Assembly: GCF_003515075.1 (NCBI RefSeq)
Contig: NZ_QWLV01000003.1
Location: 62,001-126,000, forward strand
Length of the DNA stretch: 64,000 nt
Reading direction: 5' to 3'
From: Sphingomonas gilva
Lineage (GTDB): Bacteria; Pseudomonadota; Alphaproteobacteria; Sphingomonadales; Sphingomonadaceae
Part shown: positions 18,195 through 26,860 of the stretch, in pieces
Layout of the letters: every line of letters begins with the position of its first letter
Position numbering within the stretch: position 1 is the stretch's first letter
The notes under the pieces: model-generated
What the model was told of the DNA's origin: nothing
Databases searched by the model: none
Seen by the model: only the letters and a program-made list of their open reading frames with translations
Made by a program: the position numbers and the translations under genes

Positions 18195-19880
18195 ATGATG
18201 CGGGGTAAGGCGATAATGGCGGCGCTGGCGCTCGCCGGTTGTGCGACGATGCCGCCGGCCAGTCCCGACGGCGCGGCGCGGTTCGAATGGTTCGAATATT
18301 CGGGCGGCGATCCGGTGGACGCCCGCGCGAAGCCCGGTCCCGGCGAATACCGCAACCCGATCCTGCAGGGCTTCTATCCCGATCCCAGCATCACCCGTGC
18401 CGGCGACGATTATTATCTCGTCACCTCGACCTTCGGCTATTTCCCCGGCATCCCGGTGTTCCACAGCCGCGACCTAACCAACTGGACGCAGATCGGCAAC
18501 GCGATCGACCGGCCGGACCAGCTCGATTTCGGTACGCTCGGCCTCTCGCGCGGGGTGTTTGCGCCGGCGATCGAGCATCATGCCGACACCTTCTATATCC
18601 TCAACACCTGCGTCGATTGCGGCGGCAACTTCCTGATCACCGCGACGGACCCGGCTGGGCCGTGGAGCGATCCGGTGTGGCTGCCCGAGATCGTCGGCGG
18701 GATCGATCCGTCGCTGTTCTTCGATGCAGACGGATCGGCGTGGATCGTCAACAACGGCCCGCCGGAGGGCACGCCCCGCTATGACGGCCACCGCGCGATC
18801 TGGATCCAGCGCTTCGACCCGAAGGCGAAGAAGATGGTCGGCCCGCGCAAGGTGCTGGTCGATGGCGGCGTCGATCCCGCGGCCAAGCCGATCTGGATCG
18901 AGGGGCCGCACATCATCCGGAAGGACGGCTGGTACTATCTGATCTGCGCCGAGGGCGGCACCGCGGAAGGCCATTCGCAGGTGGTGCTCCGGTCGCGCAA
19001 GGCGGATGGGCCCTATACGCCCAACCCCGCCAACCCGATCCTGACGCAGCGCGATCTGCCGCGCGGCCGGCCAGACCCGATCACCTCCGCCGGCCATGCC
19101 GATTTCGTCCAGCTGCCGAACGGAGACTGGTGGGCGACCTTCCTGGCGGTGCGCCCCTATCGCGGCGATTTCTACAATACCGGCCGCGAGACCTTCCTGA
19201 TGCCGGTCGACTGGTCGGGCGAATGGCCGCGCATCACCGCGCCGGGACAGGCGATCCCCTATGTCGCCGCGCGCCCGGCGCTGCCGCCGCAGGCGAAACC
19301 GGCGGTGCCGACCAACGGGCCCTTCACCATCCGCGAGGAGTTCGACGGCGCGGCGCTCGGCCCGCACTGGATGATGATGCGCAACCCGCGCGAGACCTGG
19401 CACCGGCTGCAGGACGGCGCGCTGGTGCTGACGGCCCGCGCCGCCGGGCTGGGGGACAACGCCAATCCCTCCTTCCTCGCGCGCCGGCAGCAGCACCGTG
19501 ACGTTTCCGCGAGCACGCTGGTCCGCTTCGCGCCGGCGAAGGGCGCGCAGGCCGGGCTCGCGGCGCTGCAAAGCGACGAATATTGGTTCGCGCTGGCCGT
19601 GGCGGACAGGGGCGGCGGCCGCGAGATACGCCTGACGCAGCGCGCCGGGCCGGACGATCCCAAGGCGGGGAGGATCGTCGCGCGCGCGACCGCGCCCGCC
19701 GGACCGGTGCGCCTGCGCATCCGCGCCGAGGGCGACCGCTACCATTTCGACCATGCCGGTGAGCGGGGCGCGTGGAGCACGCTCCATGCCGATGCCGACG
19801 GCAAGCTGCTCAGCACCGCGCGGGCGGGCGGCTTCGTCGGCGCGGTGTTCGGCCTTTATGCGAAAGCGGGAGACCAATGA
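18195..19880 (+). CDS. GH43 beta-xylosidase / arabinofuranosidase, lipoprotein
   Basis: A 561-residue enzyme with a lipoprotein signal (lipobox LAGC, Cys16), so probably anchored in the cell envelope. The five-bladed propeller starts at YRNPILQGF; catalytic residues are Asp63 in YPDPS (base), Asp171 in GIDPSLF (pKa modulator) and Glu236 in WIEGPHI (acid). The C-terminal 200 residues (from about EEFDGAALGPHW) form the beta-sandwich found in XynB-type beta-xylosidases. The tandem ATGATG at 18195/18198 follows GGGGAG; the second ATG has the more usual spacing. Its stop overlaps the GH9 start as ATGA. It most likely releases xylose or arabinose from xylo-oligosaccharides; the choice between these needs an assay. 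Confidence 0.92.
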   Translation: MMRGKAIMAALALAGCATMPPASPDGAARFEWFEYSGGDPVDARAKPGPGEYRNPILQGFYPDPSITRAGDDYYLVTSTFGYFPGIPVFHSRDLTNWTQIGNAIDRPDQLDFGTLGLSRGVFAPAIEHHADTFYILNTCVDCGGNFLITATDPAGPWSDPVWLPEIVGGIDPSLFFDADGSAWIVNNGPPEGTPRYDGHRAIWIQRFDPKAKKMVGPRKVLVDGGVDPAAKPIWIEGPHIIRKDGWYYLICAEGGTAEGHSQVVLRSRKADGPYTPNPANPILTQRDLPRGRPDPITSAGHADFVQLPNGDWWATFLAVRPYRGDFYNTGRETFLMPVDWSGEWPRITAPGQAIPYVAARPALPPQAKPAVPTNGPFTIREEFDGAALGPHWMMMRNPRETWHRLQDGALVLTARAAGLGDNANPSFLARRQQHRDVSASTLVRFAPAKGAQAGLAALQSDEYWFALAVADRGGGREIRLTQRAGPDDPKAGRIVARATAPAGPVRLRIRAEGDRYHFDHAGERGAWSTLHADADGKLLSTARAGGFVGAVFGLYAKAGDQ

Positions 19881-21739
19881 TGAAGCGCCGCCTGATCGCC
19901 GTCCTCGCGGTCGCCTCATGCACGGCGCCGCTTCGCGCCGATCCTCCTCCGCTGGTCTTCGATCTCAACCAGCTGGGATTCCTGCCCGATTCGCCGAAGC
20001 GGGCGGTCTTTCCCCATATGAGCGCGGAACCTGTGAAATGGAGCGTGATCGATGCGACGAGCGCGGTGGTCCTCAGCGGCGAGACCCAGCCTCGCCCCAA
20101 GGATGCGGCGCTCGGCTATCATCCGCACGTCATCGACCTGAGCGCCTTGCGGACGCCCGGCAAGGGCTATCGCCTGGCCGCCGGCAACTCGACGAGCAAC
20201 CCCTTCGCCATCTCCGCCGATCTGTATCGTCCGCTGGCGCACGATGCGCTGTCCTATTTCTACCATAACCGCGCGGGCACGCCGATCCTCGCGCGCTTCG
20301 CCGGCGGCGAACGCTGGGCGCGCCCCGCCGGGCATCCCGAAGAGCGCGTCACCTGCTTCGCCGGCGAGGACAATCGCGGCAATCGCTGGCCCGGCTGCGG
20401 CTATACGCTCGACGTCACCGGCGGCTGGTACGACGCCGGCGATCACGGCAAATATGTCGTCAACGGCGGCATAGCGCTGTGGACCTTGCTCAATCTCCAT
20501 GAGCTGCGGCAGGCGAGGGGCGGCGCGCCCGTCTTCGCCGACGGCAGCCATCCGATCCCCGAGGCAGGGAACGGCGTCAGCGACCTGCTCGACGAGGCGC
20601 GCTGGGAGATGGAGTTCCTGCTGGCGATGCAGGTGCCCGAGGGCGCAAGGCTGCGCGTGCCGGTCGGGCAGAAGACCAACCAGCGCCCGCTCGTCTTCAC
20701 CGATATCGACGGCGGCGGCATGGCGCACCACAAGATCGCCGACGAACGCTGGACCGGGCTGCCGATGCGGCCCGACCGCGATCCCGAGACACGCTATCTC
20801 TATGCCCCCAGCACCGCGGCGACGCTCAACCTTGCGGCGACCGCCGCCCAGTGCGCGCGCATCTGGCGCGGCATCGATGCGGCATTTTCGGCGCGCTGCC
20901 TGGAAGCGGCTCGGCGCGCATGGGCGGCGGCGGAGCGCAACGCGCAAGTCTATGCGGTCGGCGATTTCAACGGCAGCGGCGGTTATGGCGACAGCGACGT
21001 GTCCGACGAATTCTTCTGGGCCGCGGCCGAGCTGTTCGCGACCACCGGCGAAGCGGTGTTCGAGAAGGCGCTACGCGCATCGCCGCACTTTGCCGCACCC
21101 GTCGATAAGGAACCCGGCTGGCCGAGCGTCGCCCCGCTCGGCAAGATCACGCTCGCGCTGATCGCCAATTCGCAGCCGCAGAAGCAGGCGCTGATCGATG
21201 CCGCCGATCGCTGGTCGGCGGAGGCGCGAGCTACCACCTACGGCATCCCCTATGCCTCGGACCGCTATGCCTGGGGCTCGAACAGCAACCTGCTCAACCG
21301 CGCGATCATCCTGGCGCTCGCCGCGCACTGGACCGGCGAGGCGCGCTATCGCGGCCATGTGATCGACGTGATGGACTATCTGCTCGGCCGCAATCCGCTC
21401 GGGCGGTCGTTCGTCTCGGGCTATGGCGCGCGGCCGATGCGCAACCCGCACCATCGCTTCTGGGCGCACCAGATCGATCCCGCCTATCCGCCGCCGCCGC
21501 CCGGCGCGCTGTCGGGTGGGCCAAACAACACCAGCAGCCCGCGCAGCGACGAGCCGGTCGCCCCGCCCAAGGGCTGCGCGCCGCAGACCTGCTGGGTCGA
21601 CGATGCGCGCTCCTTCACCACCAACGAGGTCGCGATCAACTGGAACGCGCCGCTGGTGTGGGTCGCGACGTGGCTCGCTACTTCACCGTCAGCGTCGCGC
21701 TCTTCAGCGTCGCCGAGTCAGGCCCCGCCGAAATCGTGA
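19877..21739 (+). CDS. GH9 family glycoside hydrolase (endoglucanase-type)
   Basis: A 620-residue protein with an N-terminal signal, an Ig-like CelD_N domain (about residues 25-115) and an (alpha/alpha)6 GH9 catalytic domain. The base motif DAGD is at 186-189 inside GGWYDAGDHGKYV, and the proton donor Glu584 is in TTNEVAINWN. GH9 enzymes normally act on beta-1,4-glucans; here the role may be on xyloglucan, mixed-linkage glucan or cello-oligosaccharides that accompany xylan. The coupled ATG overlaps the GH43 stop. The last 20 residues (Ser/Ala/Pro-rich) lie past the usual family end at VATWL and are antisense to the end of the GH3 gene, with which it overlaps by 62 bases. Confidence 0.9.
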   Translation: MMKRRLIAVLAVASCTAPLRADPPPLVFDLNQLGFLPDSPKRAVFPHMSAEPVKWSVIDATSAVVLSGETQPRPKDAALGYHPHVIDLSALRTPGKGYRLAAGNSTSNPFAISADLYRPLAHDALSYFYHNRAGTPILARFAGGERWARPAGHPEERVTCFAGEDNRGNRWPGCGYTLDVTGGWYDAGDHGKYVVNGGIALWTLLNLHELRQARGGAPVFADGSHPIPEAGNGVSDLLDEARWEMEFLLAMQVPEGARLRVPVGQKTNQRPLVFTDIDGGGMAHHKIADERWTGLPMRPDRDPETRYLYAPSTAATLNLAATAAQCARIWRGIDAAFSARCLEAARRAWAAAERNAQVYAVGDFNGSGGYGDSDVSDEFFWAAAELFATTGEAVFEKALRASPHFAAPVDKEPGWPSVAPLGKITLALIANSQPQKQALIDAADRWSAEARATTYGIPYASDRYAWGSNSNLLNRAIILALAAHWTGEARYRGHVIDVMDYLLGRNPLGRSFVSGYGARPMRNPHHRFWAHQIDPAYPPPPPGALSGGPNNTSSPRSDEPVAPPKGCAPQTCWVDDARSFTTNEVAINWNAPLVWVATWLATSPSASRSSASPSQAPPKS

Positions 21740-24095
21740 AGGTGCCGGGCTCGACCACGCGCTTCATCTGAACGTTCCACAGCGACAGGTCGCGCGGCGC
21801 CAGGGTGAAGTTCACCGTGCGCTTCTCGCCCGGCTGCAGCGTCACGCGCTCGAACTTCTTCAATTCGATCACCGGGCGCGTCACCGATGCGGCGTCGTCG
21901 CGGACGTAGAGCTGCACCACCTCGTCGCCCGCGCGCGCGCCGGTGTTGGTCACATCGACGCTGACCTCGACGCTCTCCTTCACCCCGATCACCGGCTTGG
22001 CGAAGCGCGGCGCGGAGACGTCGAAGCTGGTGTAGCTCAGGCCGTAGCCGAACGGATAGAGTGGCTTGGTCGTGTCGAACAGATAGCCGCGCCGCGCGCT
22101 CGGCTTGTAGTTGTAGAAGATCGGCAGCTGGCCGACATGGCGCGCGATCGACACCGGCAGCTTGCCGCCGGGATTGACCCGGCCGAACACCACATCGGCG
22201 ACGCCGTGCCCGGTCTGCTCGCCGAGATACCAGCCCTCGACCAGCGCCGGGGCGTTCTCCGCGAGATAGTTGACCGAAAGCGGCCGGCCGTTGAGCAGGA
22301 TCACCACCACCGGCTTGCCCAGCGCGAAGATGCGCTTGGCCAGCTCGTTCTGCGGCCCGACCAGGTCGAGCGACGATCGGTCGCCTAGGTGATTGTCGGC
22401 CCAGGCCTCGCGGCTCAGCTGCTCGTTGCCGCCCAGCACCATGACGATCACGTCGGCCTTCCTCGCCGTCGCCACCGCCTCGTCGGCGAGCCTGGCGTTG
22501 ACCTCGGGCTCGACCAGCTCGACCGGATCGGCCGACCAGGAGCGGCTCTTGGTCAGCCGCACGCCCTCGGCATAGTCGACGTCGAACTTGCCCTTGCCTT
22601 CGGTCTGCATGCCCTCGAGCACGCTCACCACATGGCGCGGCACGTCGCTATAGCCGCCGATCGGGGTGTCGCGCGCATGGGTGCCGATCACCGCCAGCCG
22701 GTCGATCTTCGCCGCGTCGAGCGGCAGCACCCCCTTGTCGTTCTTCAGGAGCACCATCGCCCGCGCCGCCGCTTCGCGCGCCAGCGCGATCGCGTCGGGC
22801 GTGTTGGTCCTGGCCTCAGCCGCGCCCGCATCGACATAGGGATTCTCGAACAGCCCCGCCTGGAACTTCATCGTCAGGATGCGGCGGACGGCGTCGTCGA
22901 TCTGGCCCATGCCGACCTTGCCCGCCTTCACCAGCTCGGGAAGATGGACATAGCCCTCGCCGTCCGGCGTCTCGATATCGACACCCGCGGCCATCGCCCG
23001 CACCGCCGAATCCTTGATGTCGGTGAACATCTTGTGCCGCGTCACCATCTCGCGAATGGCGAAATAGTCGCTGACGATGACGCCGTCGAAGCCCCATTCC
23101 TTGCGCAGCACGTCGCCCAGCAGCCAGCTGTTGGCGTGGCTGGGGATGCCGTCGATCTCGTTGTACGAGGCCATCACCGCGCCGACCGGCAGCTCGGTCA
23201 CCGCGCGCTCGAAGGGCGGGAAGAAATTCTCCCTGAGCGTGCGTTCGGAGATGTTGGCCGGGCCGATATTGGTGCCGTTCTCGGGCTGGCCATGGCCGGT
23301 CATGTGCTTCAGCGTGACGAACACCTTGTCGGGCTTCAAGGGCAGCGTCGTTCCCTGGAAGCCGCGGATCGCCGCCAGCCCCATCTCGCTGACGAGGTGC
23401 GGGTCCTCGCCATAGGTCTCCTCGATGCGGCCCCAGCGCGGATCGCGCGCGACGTCGACCACGGGGGCGAGCGCGAGGTTGGCGCCGCGCGCGCGCATCT
23501 CGCGCGCCGCGACCGAGAAGATGCGCTCGACCAGCGCGGGATCGAAGGTCGAGGCGAGCGCGATCGACTGGGGGAAGCTGGTCGCGCCGGGGGCGACATA
23601 GCCGTGCAGCGCCTCCTCGTGCATGATCATCGGGATGCCCAGGCGCGTCTCCTCGACCGCCCAGCGCTGCGCCGCGTTGATGTAGCGCGCGGTTTCCTCC
23701 GCGCCGCGATTGGCGACGCCCGCCGTGGCCCCGGCGGCGCCCGCGGACACGGTCACGCCGCGCCGGTCATAGGGCCGCGCGATCTGGCCAAGGCCGTGCG
23801 GGAACGCGGCCGACGCCTTTTCGGGGGAAAAGTCGCCGGTCGGCGTCTGGATGCGGTCCTTGTGCTCCCAGATCGTCACCATCTGCGCGACCTTCTCCTC
23901 GAGCGTCATGCGCTTGAGCAGATCCTCGACCCGCGCCGGAATCGGCTTCGAAGCGTCCTTGTAGAGCGGCGCCGACGCCTGGGCGCGCGGCTGTTCGGCC
24001 TGAAGCACCGCCGGGACGAGCGCCACGCTCCCCAAAAGCGCCGCCGCCAGCAACGCGCCGCGCATCCCGCCCACTTCACGACCCTGGTGAATCAT
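21678..24095 (-). CDS. GH3 beta-glucosidase / beta-xylosidase
   Basis: An 805-residue exported glycosidase with the three-domain plan of the BglX group: an (alpha/beta)8 barrel with KHMTGHGQPENG (263-274) and nucleophile Asp343 in VIVSDYF, an alpha/beta sandwich with VIVMVLGGNEQLSRE, and a C-terminal fibronectin type III domain. It cleaves terminal glucose or xylose from short oligosaccharides. The ATG at 24095 follows GGGGAG with good spacing. Operator O5 lies 55 bases upstream in the region shared with the divergent lacI gene. Its 3' end overlaps the convergent GH9 gene and no terminator hairpin is visible there. Confidence 0.92.
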   Translation of the reverse strand: MIHQGREVGGMRGALLAAALLGSVALVPAVLQAEQPRAQASAPLYKDASKPIPARVEDLLKRMTLEEKVAQMVTIWEHKDRIQTPTGDFSPEKASAAFPHGLGQIARPYDRRGVTVSAGAAGATAGVANRGAEETARYINAAQRWAVEETRLGIPMIMHEEALHGYVAPGATSFPQSIALASTFDPALVERIFSVAAREMRARGANLALAPVVDVARDPRWGRIEETYGEDPHLVSEMGLAAIRGFQGTTLPLKPDKVFVTLKHMTGHGQPENGTNIGPANISERTLRENFFPPFERAVTELPVGAVMASYNEIDGIPSHANSWLLGDVLRKEWGFDGVIVSDYFAIREMVTRHKMFTDIKDSAVRAMAAGVDIETPDGEGYVHLPELVKAGKVGMGQIDDAVRRILTMKFQAGLFENPYVDAGAAEARTNTPDAIALAREAAARAMVLLKNDKGVLPLDAAKIDRLAVIGTHARDTPIGGYSDVPRHVVSVLEGMQTEGKGKFDVDYAEGVRLTKSRSWSADPVELVEPEVNARLADEAVATARKADVIVMVLGGNEQLSREAWADNHLGDRSSLDLVGPQNELAKRIFALGKPVVVILLNGRPLSVNYLAENAPALVEGWYLGEQTGHGVADVVFGRVNPGGKLPVSIARHVGQLPIFYNYKPSARRGYLFDTTKPLYPFGYGLSYTSFDVSAPRFAKPVIGVKESVEVSVDVTNTGARAGDEVVQLYVRDDAASVTRPVIELKKFERVTLQPGEKRTVNFTLAPRDLSLWNVQMKRVVEPGTFTISAGPDSATLKSATLTVK

Positions 24096-24150
24096 CGATC
24101 TCTCCCCTCGCGCGTCGAGCGCTGGCCCGGCTTGACCGGTGCCCTGTTTG

Positions 24151-24164
24151 TGATAGCGCTACCA
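24151..24164. promoter_or_regulatory. LacI-type operator O5 (GH3 / lacI)
   Basis: TGATAGCGCTACCA, identical over all 14 bases to O1. It lies between the divergent GH3 and lacI genes, 55 bases from the GH3 start and 99 from lacI. Confidence 0.75.
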
Positions 24165-24263
24165 TTGATAAGCCGCGTCCTTGCCGCGCGTCAACTGCCT
24201 TCGCGCGACCGCGATTGCCAAGACACGCGCGCCTTCATATGCCTGCGCCGGGGAGAATGGTTG

Positions 24264-25358
24264 ATGCGATCGACGCGCAGGCGGCAGGGTAGCGCTACAG
24301 TTCAGGACGTCGCGCGCATGGCGGGCGTATCGGCGATGACCGTGTCGCGCGTCGTCAACGGCGGATCGAACGTGCGCGAGGCGACGCGCATCGCCGTGCG
24401 CGAGGCGATCGAGAGGCTCAACTATCGGCCCAATCCCGCCGCGCGCAACCTGGCGGCGGGCGAAGCGACGCAGATCGGCCTGCTCTATTCCAACCCCTCC
24501 GCCGCCTATCTCAGCCAGTTCCTGATCGGCGCGCTGGCCGGCGCACGCCGCGCCGGCTGCCATCTGGTGCTGGAGGCATGCGAGGGCGAAAGCGCCGACG
24601 AGCAGGCCGAGGCGACCCGCCAGTTCGCCCAGACCGAGGTGCAGGGCGTCATCCTGCCGCCGCCGCTCTCCGAATCGGCGCCGGTGCAGGCCGAGCTCGC
24701 CGCCGCCGACATTCCGGCGGTGTCGGTCGCGATGGGCCAGCCAGCGCCGGGCGTCGGCGGGCTCAACGTGCGCATCGACGATCGCGCCGCCGCCGCCGCG
24801 ATGACGCGGCACCTGATCGATCTCGGCCACCGCGACATCGCCTTCATCCGCGGCCATCCCAACCAGCTGGCGAGCGCCGATCGCCATCGCGGCTTCGTCG
24901 ACGCGCTCAGGGACGCCGGAATCGATCCCGCCGCGGCGGCGATCGAACAGGGCTATTTCACCTTCCGTTCGGGAATCGTCGCCGCCGAGCGGCTGCTGGC
25001 GCGCAACCCCCGCCCCACCGCGATCTTCGCGAGCAACGACGACATGGCCGCCGCCGCGGTGGGCGTCGCCCATCGCCAGGGCCTGCGCGTGCCCGAGGAT
25101 GTCAGCGTCGTCGGCTTCGACGATACCGCGCTCGCGACCAATATCTGGCCCGAGCTCACCACCGTGCGCCAGCCGATCGCGCAGATGGCGGAGACAGCGG
25201 TCAGCCTGCTGCTCGCGCGACTGCGCCAGCGCGGGCCCGCGGGCCCCGAGGTGGCCGAGGAGGTGCTCGATCACGAGCTGATCGTGCGCGAATCCTCAGG
25301 GCCGCCGCCGAGAACGGCGGGCGCCAGGACGGCCTCGCGCACGCGCCGCGCCGGCTGA
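24264..25358 (+). CDS. LacI/GalR-family transcriptional regulator of the xylan locus
   Basis: A 364-residue repressor-type protein. The helix-turn-helix lies at about residues 12-31 (TVQDVARMAGVSAMTVSRV) followed by the hinge NYRPNPAARNLA, then a periplasmic-binding-protein-like sensor domain ending VVGFDDT...PELTTVRQPI. The start at 24264 follows GGGAG by 8 bases; a much longer upstream open frame is antisense to GH3 and is rejected. The palindromes around it, including one inside codons 8-13 of this gene, fit the central-CG operators of the family. The ligand is probably xylose, a xylo-oligosaccharide or a uronate; sequence does not decide. The C-terminal tail (PPPRTAGARTASRTRRAG) is longer than usual. 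Confidence 0.92.
   Translation: MRSTRRRQGSATVQDVARMAGVSAMTVSRVVNGGSNVREATRIAVREAIERLNYRPNPAARNLAAGEATQIGLLYSNPSAAYLSQFLIGALAGARRAGCHLVLEACEGESADEQAEATRQFAQTEVQGVILPPPLSESAPVQAELAAADIPAVSVAMGQPAPGVGGLNVRIDDRAAAAAMTRHLIDLGHRDIAFIRGHPNQLASADRHRGFVDALRDAGIDPAAAAIEQGYFTFRSGIVAAERLLARNPRPTAIFASNDDMAAAAVGVAHRQGLRVPEDVSVVGFDDTALATNIWPELTTVRQPIAQMAETAVSLLLARLRQRGPAGPEVAEEVLDHELIVRESSGPPPRTAGARTASRTRRAG
24287..24300. promoter_or_regulatory. LacI-type operator O6 inside lacI
   Basis: GGGTAGCGCTACAG within the first codons of lacI. The core GTAGCGCTAC is perfectly palindromic, and the outer bases are constrained by the code. It may provide autorepression by road-block; chance occurrence cannot be excluded. 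Confidence 0.45.
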
Positions 25359-25395
25359 CAGGTTCCGCTTGCATTCCGTGCGCGGATGCGATCAT

Positions 25396-25409
25396 AGTTA
25401 CCGCTAACA
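25396..25409. promoter_or_regulatory. LacI-type operator O7 (sugar symporter-xylD)
   Basis: AGTTACCGCTAACA: the right half matches O2 and O4 exactly, the left half is weaker. It overlaps a possible -10 (CATAGT, 25393-25398) placed 18 bases after a possible -35 (TTGCAT, 25369-25374), 47 bases before the symporter ATG. Confidence 0.55.
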
Positions 25410-25455
25410 ATATTGCCGGTGACGAATCCGGCGCAGTGGAGGGGGAGCTCGAGGG

Positions 25456-26859
25456 ATGACGCAAACCACGTCAGAGCGCGCGAACATGGCGCTCATCATC
25501 GCCATCGTCGCGGTGGCGACGATCGGCGGCCTGTTGTTCGGCTATGACAGCGGCGCGGTGAACGGCACGCAGACCGGCCTTACCGAGGAATTCGGACTCA
25601 GTTCCGCCGGCCTTGGCTTCACCGTCGGCTCGCTCCTGATCGGTTGCGCCGTCGGCGCCTTCTTCGCAGGCCGGCTGGCGGATGTCATCGGACGCCGCAC
25701 GGTCATGATCCTCGCCGCGGTGCTCTTCGTCCTCGGCGCGCTGGTCCAGGGCCTGACGGGCGTGCACGAGATATTCGTCGTCGCGCGTTTCGCGGGCGGC
25801 ATGGCGGTCGGCGCGGCCAGCGTGCTGTCGCCGCTCTACATCTCGGAAGTCGCCCCCGCGAACATTCGCGGACGGCTGACGACAGTGCAGCAGGTCATGA
25901 TCATTACCGGCCTGACCGCCGCGTTCGTGGTCAATTATTTCCTTGCCCAGGCCGCGGGCAACTCGCTCGGTGAGGTCGCGGGGACGCAGGCCTGGCGCTG
26001 GATGTATCTGGCGCAGGCGGCGCCCGCGCTGGTGTTTCTGGTGGCGCTGTTTTTCATTCCGGAAAGCCCGCGCTATCTCGTCAGCCGGGGCCGCGAGGAT
26101 CAGGCGCGCAGGGTGCTGACCAGCCTGTTCGGCGCCGATGTGGCCGAGCGCAAGATCAGCGATATCCGCGCCAGCTTCTCCGCCGACCACCGCCCGAGCT
26201 TCCGCGACGTCGCCGCGCCGGGCACCGTATTCCGCCCGATCGTCTGGGCCGGGATCATGCTGGCGACGTTTCAGCAGTTCGTCGGCATCAACATCATCTT
26301 CTATTATGGCGAGACGCTGTGGCGACTGGCCGGCGTGTCCGAGGAAGTGGCGCTGGAGCGCAACATCATCTCCGGCCTCGTCTCCATCGCGGCGGTGTTC
26401 GCCGCGCTGCTGGTGATCGACAAGATCGGGCGCAAGCCGCTGCTCATGATCGGCTCGCTCGGCATGGCGGTGACATTGGGCGCGATGGCCTGGGCCTTCA
26501 GCGCGGCGGGGCAGGACGCGGACGGCAACCTCATGCTCGGCGCGACGCAGGGCTGGATCGCGCTGGTCGCGGCCAACCTCTACGTCATCTTCTTCAACTT
26601 CAGCTGGGGACCGGTGATGTGGGTCATGCTCGGCGAGATGTTCCCCAACCAGATGCGCGGATCGGCGCTGGCGGTGGCGGGGCTCGCGCAATGGGGCGCC
26701 AACTATCTCGTCGTGCAGAGCTTCCCCGCGATGGCCGACGGGCTGGGGCTGGCCGGCACCTACATGCTCTACACGGTGGCCGCGGTGATCAGCTTCTTCC
26801 TCGTCCGTTCATTCATCAACGAGACCAAGGGCAAGGAGCTCGAGGAGATGCAGGGCTGA
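25456..26859 (+). CDS. MFS sugar/H+ symporter (XylE-like)
   Basis: A 467-residue, twelve-helix transporter of the sugar porter family. Signature stretches are GYDSGAVNG in helix 1, GRLADVIGRR in the 2-3 loop, PESPRYL at the end of helix 6, QQFVGIN in helix 7 (sugar-binding QQxxGxN) and DKIGRKPL in the 8-9 loop. It brings a monosaccharide into the cytoplasm with protons; with xylD immediately downstream (one-base gap) D-xylose is the likely substrate. A strong GGAGGGGGAG ribosome site precedes the start, and operator O7 lies upstream. Confidence 0.9.
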   Translation: MTQTTSERANMALIIAIVAVATIGGLLFGYDSGAVNGTQTGLTEEFGLSSAGLGFTVGSLLIGCAVGAFFAGRLADVIGRRTVMILAAVLFVLGALVQGLTGVHEIFVVARFAGGMAVGAASVLSPLYISEVAPANIRGRLTTVQQVMIITGLTAAFVVNYFLAQAAGNSLGEVAGTQAWRWMYLAQAAPALVFLVALFFIPESPRYLVSRGREDQARRVLTSLFGADVAERKISDIRASFSADHRPSFRDVAAPGTVFRPIVWAGIMLATFQQFVGINIIFYYGETLWRLAGVSEEVALERNIISGLVSIAAVFAALLVIDKIGRKPLLMIGSLGMAVTLGAMAWAFSAAGQDADGNLMLGATQGWIALVAANLYVIFFNFSWGPVMWVMLGEMFPNQMRGSALAVAGLAQWGANYLVVQSFPAMADGLGLAGTYMLYTVAAVISFFLVRSFINETKGKELEEMQG

Positions 26860-26860
26860 G

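Noticed and set aside
22389..24263. Long open frame running into the LacI gene from upstream on the plus strand
   Set aside because: It is antisense to GH3 and has Arg/His/Asp-rich composition typical of a shadow frame in high-GC DNA. The regulator starts at 24264 with a ribosome site and the HTH domain.
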